Shown here in pieces: positions 57,983 through 64,000 of a DNA stretch of 64,000 bases. The DNA comes from Trinickia mobilis (lineage in GTDB: Bacteria; Pseudomonadota; Gammaproteobacteria; Burkholderiales; Burkholderiaceae): NCBI RefSeq assembly GCF_017315705.1, contig NZ_JAFLRF010000034.1, forward strand, positions 1 to 64,000, in the 5' to 3' direction. Made by a program: the position numbers and the translations under genes. Each line of letters begins with the position of its first letter. Position 1 is the first letter of the stretch. The notes under the pieces were generated by a model. It was not told the origin of the DNA. It was given only the letters and a program-made list of their open reading frames with translations, and made no database searches.

Positions 57983-59533
57983 TCAGGTTTCGACGGCGTC
58001 CAGATAGTCCTCGGGGCGCGTGCGATCCTCGGCCGACTTCATCCCCACCGCCCGCACGATCACGCTGACGACGATCGCCACGACCAGATTGACGGCCAGC
58101 GACCACAGCGCCGCGTAGCCCGGAATCGCCACGCCGCCGAGATGGATCGTATAGATCGAGCTCTTCAGGCCAAGCGATGCCGCCATCCACGTGCCCAGGG
58201 CAATGCCGGCCGCCCAGCCGATGAGAAGACCCCGGTGGTCGAGCTTGCGCGTATAGAGGCCGAGCACGATCGCAGGCAGCGTCTGAATGATCCAGATCCC
58301 GCCGAGCAGCTGCAGCTGAATCGCGTACGTGAGCGGCAGGCCGAGAATGAACGCCACCGCCCCCACCTTCACGATCAGCGACACGAGCTTCGCGACGTTG
58401 GTCTCCTGCTCGTGCGACATATTGCGGTTCACGAACTCGCGATGGATGTTGCGCGTGTACAGATTCGCCGCCGCAATCGACATGATCGCCGCCGGCACCA
58501 GCGCGCCGATGCCGATCGCCGCGAACGCGACGCCGACGAACCACGACGGAAAGTAGTGCAGGAACAGCGCCGGCACCGCGAAGTTCGGGCCGAAGGCCTT
58601 GAAGTACGGCGCGAACTCCGGCATGTCCTTCACGCCCGACGCGAGCGCCATGTAGCCGAGCAGCGCGAGCACGCCGAGCACGAGCGAGTACGCCGGCAGC
58701 ATCGCCATGTTGCGGCGGATCGTGTTGCCCGACGACGACGACAGGATCGCCGTGATCGAGTGCGGATACAGGAAGAGCGCGAGCGCGGAGCCGACCGCGA
58801 GCGTCGCGTACGCGCTGTAGCCGTTCAGGCTCGTCGTGTCAGGCGCCTTCAGGAGCAGCTTCGCAGGCGGCAACGTGCTGAAGATATGGCCGAAGCCGCC
58901 CATCTGCGCGGGAATCACGATGATCGCGGCGGCGATCGTGATGTAGATCAGCAGGTCCTTGACGATCGCGATCATCGCCGGCGCGCGCAAGCCCGACGTG
59001 TACGTATACGCGGCGAGAATCGCGAACGCGATGATGAGCGGCAGGTCGCCGACGAAGCCCGACGTATCGAAGCCGAGGCCGCCGATCACCACTTCGATGC
59101 CGACGAGCTGCAGCGCAATGTACGGCATCGTCGCGACGATGCCCGTCACGGCGACCGCGAGCGCGAGCATGCGGCTGCCGTAGCGGGCGCTGACGAAGTC
59201 GGCCGAGGTCACATAGCCCTGGCGCTTCGCGACGCTCCACAGCTTCGGGAACACCACGAACGCGAACGGATAGATCAGGATCGTATAGGGCACCGCGAAG
59301 AAGCCCGTCGCGCCCGCGCCGAACACGAGCGCCGGCACGGCAACGAACGTATAGGCGGTGTACAGGTCGCCGCCCAAGAGGAACCATGTGACGACCGTGC
59401 CGAAGCGGCGGCCGCCGAGGCCCCACTCTTCCAGGTGCGCGAGGTCGCCGCGCCGCCAGTGCGCCGCGATGAAGCCGAGAATCGTGACGCCGATAAAGAA
59501 CAGGACGAAGACAAAGGTTGCGGTGGCGTTCAT
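57983..59533 (-). CDS. Sodium:solute symporter, monocarboxylate-type (MctP-like)
   Basis: 516-aa inner-membrane transporter of the SSS family with about 13 helices. GLGGRRFGTVVTWFLLGGDLYTAYTF near 38-63 and the SSS core SSSSGNTIRRNMAMLP near 290 are typical. It overlaps the DUF3311 gene (ATGA) upstream, the usual organisation for monocarboxylate (lactate/pyruvate/alanine) symporters of this branch. The substrate is therefore inferred from context and family, not proved. Confidence 0.9.
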   Translation of the reverse strand: MNATATFVFVLFFIGVTILGFIAAHWRRGDLAHLEEWGLGGRRFGTVVTWFLLGGDLYTAYTFVAVPALVFGAGATGFFAVPYTILIYPFAFVVFPKLWSVAKRQGYVTSADFVSARYGSRMLALAVAVTGIVATMPYIALQLVGIEVVIGGLGFDTSGFVGDLPLIIAFAILAAYTYTSGLRAPAMIAIVKDLLIYITIAAAIIVIPAQMGGFGHIFSTLPPAKLLLKAPDTTSLNGYSAYATLAVGSALALFLYPHSITAILSSSSGNTIRRNMAMLPAYSLVLGVLALLGYMALASGVKDMPEFAPYFKAFGPNFAVPALFLHYFPSWFVGVAFAAIGIGALVPAAIMSIAAANLYTRNIHREFVNRNMSHEQETNVAKLVSLIVKVGAVAFILGLPLTYAIQLQLLGGIWIIQTLPAIVLGLYTRKLDHRGLLIGWAAGIALGTWMAASLGLKSSIYTIHLGGVAIPGYAALWSLAVNLVVAIVVSVIVRAVGMKSAEDRTRPEDYLDAVET

Positions 59534-59769
59534 CGTGCGCCTCCTTGCGAGCGCTTCGTCGAACGCGTCTTGGTCTTGAAGTAGACGAGCGCCGTGATGA
59601 CCGCGCTAATCAGCACCCACAGCAGTTGATACCAATAGAAGAAAGGAAAGCCCCAGAGCTGCGGGTCGATCTTGTTGTAGGACGGCACCCAGATCATCGC
59701 GATCCAGGGCAATACCAGCAGCCAGAGCCAGCGTTTGGCGGCGCGGTTGGCGTCGGCGTCTTGAGCCAT
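59530..59769 (-). CDS. DUF3311 small membrane protein, symporter partner
   Basis: 79-aa protein with two hydrophobic helices (WLWLLVLPWIAMIWVPS and LWVLISAVITALVYF) and the conserved NKIDPQLWGFPFFYWYQ between them. DUF3311 proteins are small companions of SSS transporters. ATG 59769 follows AAGGAG; the stop overlaps the symporter start by 4 bp. Confidence 0.88.
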   Translation of the reverse strand: MAQDADANRAAKRWLWLLVLPWIAMIWVPSYNKIDPQLWGFPFFYWYQLLWVLISAVITALVYFKTKTRSTKRSQGGAR

Positions 59770-59952
59770 GACGTCTCCTTTGTACTTTATTGAAGTTGTG
59801 GCCCGTGTCGTGACTGGCGAGCGCCCGCATCCGGGCAGCCCACGGGCTCCCCGAAAGCCTCGCAAGAGTATAAGAGCCCGACACGCCCGGTCAAGCGGGG
59901 CCAACCCGGGGCGGGACGGACCTGTCAAGCGGAATTGCCGAAATGGATTGTT

Positions 59953-60897
59953 TCAGATCGCAAAACGAGCGCGCTTGCCGCCGAGCGACGCCTCGAGGCC
60001 CTTGACCCATTCGCGCGCCGGCAAGCCGAGCTTCTCTTCGATCAGCTTCGCGCGCTGCTGCAGCGTGGCGAAGGGCACGTCGAGCGCGGGACCGGAGAAC
60101 GCGAGCGCAACGCGGTTGCCCTCGTGCACTTCGGGAAGCGCGATCACGCGGTTGTCGAACGCCGCATTCAAGTGCTTCATGTTGCGCACGAAGCTCGGAT
60201 GGTCGCCGAACAGATTGATCGTGACGACGCCGGCATCGGCAATACACGCGCGAACCGCGCGGTAAAACGCGATGGTGTCGTGCACCGGGCCGCGCGCCGT
60301 CGCGTCGTAGAGATCGATCTGCAGCACGCCGATCGTGCCGTGGTTCGCGCGGTCGTTGACGAAGTCCCACGCGTCGGTTTCATGGACGGTCAGGCGAGCG
60401 TCGTCGTGAGACAGCTCGAACATCGTGCGCGCCGCAACGACGACAGCCGGGTTCAGCTCGACCGCCTCGACCTGCGCGCGCTTCAGGAAGCGGTGCGCGA
60501 ACTTGGTGAGCGCCGCGGCGCCGAGGCCGAGCTGCACGACGCGCTTCGGCGTTTCGAGGAACAGCAGCCACGCCATCATCTGCTGCGCGTATTCGAGCTC
60601 GATGTGATGCGGCTTCTTGATGCGCATCGCGCCTTGCACCCACTCGGTTCCGAAGTGCAGGTAGCGCACGCCGCCCTCCTCCGAGAACGTCACGGGCGCG
60701 AAACGCGGCTTGCGCGGCGCTTCGATGAGCGGTGCGTCGTCGAAATCTGCGCCGTAGGCGCGGCGCTTCTTCATGCCTTTGGCGCCTTGGGTGCCTTTCG
60801 AGCGCGAGATTTTCTGCTTCGACGGGACGCCGTCGTCGCGCTGAGACTTGCGGAAGGCGCGCGCTTCGGCCGAAGCGCGTTTGATCAATTCAGTCAT
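59953..60897 (-). CDS. Spermidine-synthase-like protein (PABS fold)
   Basis: 314-aa protein of the spermine/spermidine synthase-like family. The Rossmann core has VVQLGLGAAALTKFAH near 119 (the glycine-rich loop), VEAVELNPAVV near 143, and QIDLYDATARGP near 193, where aminopropyltransferases carry the DxxxD catalytic set. The first ~85 residues are a basic Lys/Arg-rich extension (SKQKISRSKGTQGAKGMKKRR). Many orphan homologues of this kind are not real spermidine synthases; no speD is adjacent. The ATG at 60897 is chosen because the frame upstream has no better start. Confidence 0.82.
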   Translation of the reverse strand: MTELIKRASAEARAFRKSQRDDGVPSKQKISRSKGTQGAKGMKKRRAYGADFDDAPLIEAPRKPRFAPVTFSEEGGVRYLHFGTEWVQGAMRIKKPHHIELEYAQQMMAWLLFLETPKRVVQLGLGAAALTKFAHRFLKRAQVEAVELNPAVVVAARTMFELSHDDARLTVHETDAWDFVNDRANHGTIGVLQIDLYDATARGPVHDTIAFYRAVRACIADAGVVTINLFGDHPSFVRNMKHLNAAFDNRVIALPEVHEGNRVALAFSGPALDVPFATLQQRAKLIEEKLGLPAREWVKGLEASLGGKRARFAI

Positions 60898-61168
60898 GTC
60901 GGGATATCGTGCCAGAGGCGCAAATTTTGAGCGAACGAGAGGATAGCATTGGCCGGACCCGGAGGCCGCATGGCGAACTCCCACCCGGTTTCAACCGGAT
61001 TGCGCAAGGCGGGCCGAATGGCGGCCGCAGCCGGCGCGCGCGGGCCGCATCAATTGAGTCAATTGAGCCCGTTGCACGAAGTGTTCGAATTGCTCCAACA
61101 TAGACCGCGGCGACGCCGGACCCGCGCGAGACCGCATCCACCACCAGCACGCAGCACCGACACCCACC

Positions 61169-62578
61169 ATGAAATCGGCCAATGAACCGTGGACCCGCGA
61201 GGTGACCGGGCTATCCCCGCTCTCCAGTCACGAGCCGCCCGCGGCGGCGTCCACCGCCGATCCTTTCGAACCGAAGCTGCCTGCGCTTACGCCGCTGTCG
61301 GGCGCCACGCTGACGCCATCCTTGCCGCCCGTGCCGCCCGCTCCGGCCGGCCGCGAAACGCCGCGCCACAGCCTGCAAGCCACGGCCATCCTGCTGTTCG
61401 GCTACGCGATCCTCATCACCGGCAATGGCCTCTTGAGCACGCTGATCTCGTTGCGCCTGATCGGGCAGCAGGCGCCTGCGCTCGTGGTCGGCGTCGTCCA
61501 ATCTGCGTACTACGCGGGCTTCATGGTCGGCGCGCTGTGGGGCGGCGGCCTGATCCGGCGCGTCGGGCACCATCGCGCGTTCGTCGCGTTCGCGGCCTTC
61601 TCCGCCTGCTGCGCGCTCGGCTTTGCCGTTTGGAGCGCCGCGCCGGTCTGGGTCGCGCTGCGTTTCGTCATGGGCTTCAGCCTCGTCGGCATCTTCACGG
61701 TGATCGAAAGCTGGCTGCACCAGGTCGCGAGCAACGCGCACCGCGGCCGGGTGTTCTCGGCCTATCTGATCACGAACTATCTGGGAGTCGGCATCGGGCA
61801 GTTTCTGATCGGCCTGGCCGACCCGGCGGGGTTCGAGCTGTTCAGCATCGTCAGCGCACTGTTCTCGGCGTCGCTGATACCGGTCGCGCTGGCGGGCGGC
61901 GCGCCGGCTCAGGGGTCCGTTCATGCGCCCGCTCATGCTCCCGCTCCCGCCTCCGGCGAAGCCGCCGCGCAGCACGGCGCGTCGAAGCTCGCGCGCGGGC
62001 TGTCCGGGCTTGCAACCGTGTACCGCTGGGCGCCGCTCGGCGTGTTCGGCTGCCTCGCGGCCGGGCTGCTCAACAGCAGCTTCTATACGATGCAGCCGAT
62101 CTTCATGCGCCGGCTCGACTATTCGGTGGGCGACGTGTCCCACTTCATGGGTTTTGCGCTGCTCGCCGCCCTGCTGCCGCAATGGCCCGTGGCACGCTTG
62201 GCGGACCTCGTCGACCGCCGCGCCGTGATCGCCGCGATCTCGACACTGACCGCCGCGTGCTGCGTGCTGCTGTTCGTGCTGCAAAGAGGGGCGCTCGTGG
62301 AGGCGATCGATTACCTCTATGTCACCGTGGTGTTTTCGCTTTACGGCGTCGTCATTTCGTACGTGAACGATTGCACGCCCTCCGATCAGCGCATCGCGGT
62401 CAGCTCGGCGTTGCTGCTGATCTTTTCGCTCGGCGCGAGCGCCGGGCCGACGCTCGCGTCGGCGGCCATGGCGCTCGTCGGTCCGCGCGGGCTCTATCTG
62501 TTCGCGGCGATCGTCACCGGGACGCTGACGGTGTTGGCGTTGCGCAATCTGAAAGCCGTGCCGCGGCTGCAGGGTTAG
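61169..62578 (+). CDS. MFS transporter
   Basis: 469-aa major facilitator with 12 hydrophobic segments. Unusually long hydrophilic, Pro/Ala-rich N-terminus (about residues 1-70) before the first helix (LFGYAILITGNGLLSTLISL). The RxGRR-type loop reads GGLIRRVGHHRAF, and a His/Ala-rich 30-residue cytoplasmic linker joins the two six-helix halves. Closest in form to the YcaD/UMF-type sugar or drug carriers. Substrate unknown. Confidence 0.88.
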   Translation: MKSANEPWTREVTGLSPLSSHEPPAAASTADPFEPKLPALTPLSGATLTPSLPPVPPAPAGRETPRHSLQATAILLFGYAILITGNGLLSTLISLRLIGQQAPALVVGVVQSAYYAGFMVGALWGGGLIRRVGHHRAFVAFAAFSACCALGFAVWSAAPVWVALRFVMGFSLVGIFTVIESWLHQVASNAHRGRVFSAYLITNYLGVGIGQFLIGLADPAGFELFSIVSALFSASLIPVALAGGAPAQGSVHAPAHAPAPASGEAAAQHGASKLARGLSGLATVYRWAPLGVFGCLAAGLLNSSFYTMQPIFMRRLDYSVGDVSHFMGFALLAALLPQWPVARLADLVDRRAVIAAISTLTAACCVLLFVLQRGALVEAIDYLYVTVVFSLYGVVISYVNDCTPSDQRIAVSSALLLIFSLGASAGPTLASAAMALVGPRGLYLFAAIVTGTLTVLALRNLKAVPRLQG

Positions 62579-62652
62579 CGGGCTTAGAGCCGGTCATCGG
62601 CCCGCAAGCAGCCGCGCAATTCCCAAACCGTACGCCACAGTCCGGCGAGCCA

Positions 62653-63061
62653 CTATTTTGATTCGCGCAATATCTTCAAGTACGACCGCTCTGTTTCCCG
62701 ATTCTTCCAAGTTTCGGCATCGTTCACGATCGTGGACGGGATGACTTCGCTGCCTGCTTTTTTTGCGGTTCGCGCGTTGAAGTTTGCCTTGACAGCGGCC
62801 GGAGTGATTAGATGCGCTCTGTGTCAGATAGAAATAGTTGTTGCCAGTGCCAACGCCAAGCGCCTGTGCAATATCTTTTGGCGCCCATGGATTACCCATG
62901 TTGTACTGCTTGATTACATCGGGCACCTTCCGCGCGTCCTCAATAGAGTAGTGAGGAAACGTCCGCTTGGGCTTCTGCTGTGCGGATTTAGCTAGAGGTG
63001 GCTTACGTTTGACGGCCGCTTTCTTGGCCGCCGTCGCTACGCGCTTCTTGCCTGACGGCAC
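62653..63061 (-). pseudogene. Decayed hypothetical gene with internal frame change
   Basis: From GTG 63061: a Lys/Arg/Ala-rich N-terminus (KKRVATAAKKAAVKRKPP), then YSIEDARKVPDVIKQYNMGNPW and KDIAQALGVGTGNNYFYLTQ, a winged-helix-like start. About there the frame changes; the original frame reads low-complexity sequence, whereas the next frame gives a protein-like end (VKANFNARTAKKAGSEVI, VNDAETWKNRETERSYLKIL) that stops at TAG 62653. The best explanation is an indel, possibly with internal deletion. Codon use differs from the core genes (more A/T). Confidence 0.6.
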
Positions 63062-63088
63062 AACCTTTTTCGCAGGCCTTGTCTACCG

Positions 63089-63367
63089 TTACCCATTTGC
63101 TGCCAAGATAGTAATCTCCGGTTTCCAACCTTCCGGAATTTCCGGTGGACTGATAGTGTCAAGATCGAGTCGGATGAATGACTTGAGGTTAGATTCAAAT
63201 GTATCCGTGTCGCGAGCCCAGTGAATGACACCGTTAAAATCCTCGGCGAGGAAATGTGTTAGTTCGAGAGATGAACGGCGATTGGCCCCGACTGGATGAT
63301 CTACCTGCACGATGGCAATTCTGTTGCCCGCGCTCTTTTTCTTTTGGCTTCGCCCATTGCAATTCAC
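63089..63367 (-). CDS. Hypothetical protein, possibly frameshifted at the start
   Basis: About 92 aa from GTG 63367, ending PEITILAANG. Contains VDHPVGANRRSSLELTHFLAEDF and IPEGWKPEITIL. No known family recognised. Just upstream an ATG (63357) in another frame encodes MGEAKRKRARATELPSC, a leader common to many unrelated small proteins, suggesting that the true start was in that frame and a 1-nt indel intervened. Lower GC than the core. Confidence 0.4.
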   Translation of the reverse strand: MNCNGRSQKKKSAGNRIAIVQVDHPVGANRRSSLELTHFLAEDFNGVIHWARDTDTFESNLKSFIRLDLDTISPPEIPEGWKPEITILAANG

Positions 63368-63374
63368 CCCGAAC

Positions 63375-63911
63375 TTAGCCGAACGCCGCAATTACGGTTT
63401 CTATGGGAAGAAACAAGGTCCGGCTGTCGATTGGATACTCGATAAATTCGGCGTACTTCAAATAGAAACGCCTTGCGGCGGAGTCCTTGGCATGAACGAG
63501 CACCGCGCCGATGCCGATGCCGATGCTCTGTGAAGCAATCGCAATGCGGCGCAGGGCATCGGAAAGGAGATCGGCGCCAAGCCCTTTGCCCGCGTGGTCG
63601 CGGCTGACCGCAAGTCTACCGATAACGGAGACTGGAATTGCGTCTGGCGCATTACGCCGGACCTTGCTCGGTGCGGTCGAACGCTCGACTGCACCAGCCG
63701 AGATACAGCAATAGGCAACAACGCGGTTGCCTTCGCAAACGACATACGTGCGCGCAAATCGGCTTTCGTTTTTAAGGGCGCGCTGCTGCAGCCAGTCATT
63801 CAGAATTGGCTGACCGCAGTCGAACGCTGTCAGGTCGTGCTCGGCACTCAAGGGAACAGGGGCCGAGAGTTGTGGTGCAGGCTGTCCCGGCAAACGCGCT
63901 ATTTCCCCCAT
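63375..63911 (-). CDS. GNAT-family toxin (TacT-like)
   Basis: 178-aa acetyltransferase of the TacT class, toxins that acetylate the amino group of charged tRNA. Acetyl-CoA loop RDHAGKGLGADLL at 104-116; catalytic Tyr150 in RRFYLKY. Starts with an ATG 11 bp inside the 3' end of the DUF1778 antitoxin ORF, the normal overlap of this toxin-antitoxin type. Type II system by family; activity inferred only. Confidence 0.87.
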   Translation of the reverse strand: MGEIARLPGQPAPQLSAPVPLSAEHDLTAFDCGQPILNDWLQQRALKNESRFARTYVVCEGNRVVAYCCISAGAVERSTAPSKVRRNAPDAIPVSVIGRLAVSRDHAGKGLGADLLSDALRRIAIASQSIGIGIGAVLVHAKDSAARRFYLKYAEFIEYPIDSRTLFLPIETVIAAFG

Positions 63912-64000
63912 GCTGGAGTTCGACGCAGCAACGACCGCAGCTTCGGTCCTGGTGCCGGAGGATTATCAAGCGTGTGCATGAACGCATCGTACAGCTCAGG
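63899..64000 (-). CDS. DUF1778 family antitoxin, 5' end outside the window
   Basis: The last 33 residues are visible, ending in ALENPPAPN-like sequence (HTLDNPPAPGPKLRSLLRRTPAWGK). The N-terminal ribbon-helix-helix DNA-binding domain lies right of the window. DUF1778 antitoxins bind and neutralise GNAT toxins and repress their operon. The stop overlaps the toxin start by 13 bp. Confidence 0.8.
   Translation of the reverse strand, partial: PELYDAFMHTLDNPPAPGPKLRSLLRRTPAWGK

Noticed and set aside
62580-64000. Prophage
   Set aside because: No integrase, terminase, capsid or lysis gene is visible; only toxin-antitoxin and broken ORFs, so a phage origin is unsupported.

Overview
This 64 kb window is GC-rich chromosomal DNA from a betaproteobacterium, most probably Burkholderiaceae in the Burkholderia/Paraburkholderia/Trinickia group. 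That placement rests on codon use, on the gene order yebC-purD-hemF-nadD-rsfS-rlmH-maf-rng, and on an intracellular PHB depolymerase with the Cys183-type active site. The species cannot be fixed from the sequence alone. No rRNA, tRNA, CRISPR array, integrase or transposase was recognised. Almost all of the window is stable core genome; only the last ~1.4 kb looks accessory.

Layout. 1-3.7 kb: the high-affinity K+ ATPase operon (minus strand; a 37-aa small ORF, kdpF, kdpA and a kdpB cut by the window edge), with each of the first three genes overlapping the next by ATGA and a KdpE-like T-rich box upstream. 3.8-6.0 kb: quinone oxidoreductase, methylglyoxal synthase and a short-chain dehydrogenase whose catalytic Tyr/Lys pair is replaced. 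6.4-14.5 kb: a housekeeping run on the plus strand (upp, yebC, purD, hemF, nadD, rsfS, rlmH, maf, rng) for pyrimidine salvage, purine and heme synthesis, NAD synthesis, ribosome modification and silencing, and RNA processing. 14.8-17.1 kb: an ammonium transporter and three small proteins. 17.1-23.6 kb: envelope genes (msbA, two family-2 glycosyltransferases, an O-antigen ligase, a heptosyltransferase-like enzyme), a lipopolysaccharide core completion and export locus. 23.6-31 kb: dnaE, tRNA modification enzymes trhO and gluQ, and an RhlE-type RNA helicase. 31-36 kb: an aldehyde dehydrogenase/acetolactate synthase pair and purT. 36-42.3 kb: META lipoprotein, ftsK, a BON-domain periplasmic protein, a broken pagP and small proteins including DUF3096. 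42.5-46.7 kb: a GH15 glucanase/trehalase-type enzyme, phaZ and a TetR regulator. 47-50 kb: an RnfB-like ferredoxin, nth, an EamA transporter and DUF1841. 50.2-54 kb: a 49-bp tandem repeat, two cytochromes c, a MoxR AAA+/VWA pair and a BenE-type transporter. 55-62.6 kb: transaldolase, a VOC protein, a FUSC-type membrane protein, a monocarboxylate-type Na+ symporter with its DUF3311 partner, a spermidine-synthase-like methyltransferase-fold protein and an MFS transporter. 62.6-64 kb: decayed ORFs followed by a GNAT toxin/DUF1778 antitoxin pair cut by the right edge.

I found no clear new multi-gene system. The best leads are small: the overlapping 37-aa ORF at the head of the kdp operon with paired TTTACGCC repeats; a 17-aa leader ORF overlapping a DUF3096 gene; an SDR lacking the catalytic Tyr; a pagP that has lost both its signal-peptide frame and its C-terminus; a 49-bp intergenic repeat with a diverged relative elsewhere in the window; and degraded genes beside the toxin-antitoxin pair. 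Starts were chosen from ribosome-binding sites and family N-termini. Promoter, operator and terminator calls were made by eye and are tentative unless a strong stem and T-run is described.
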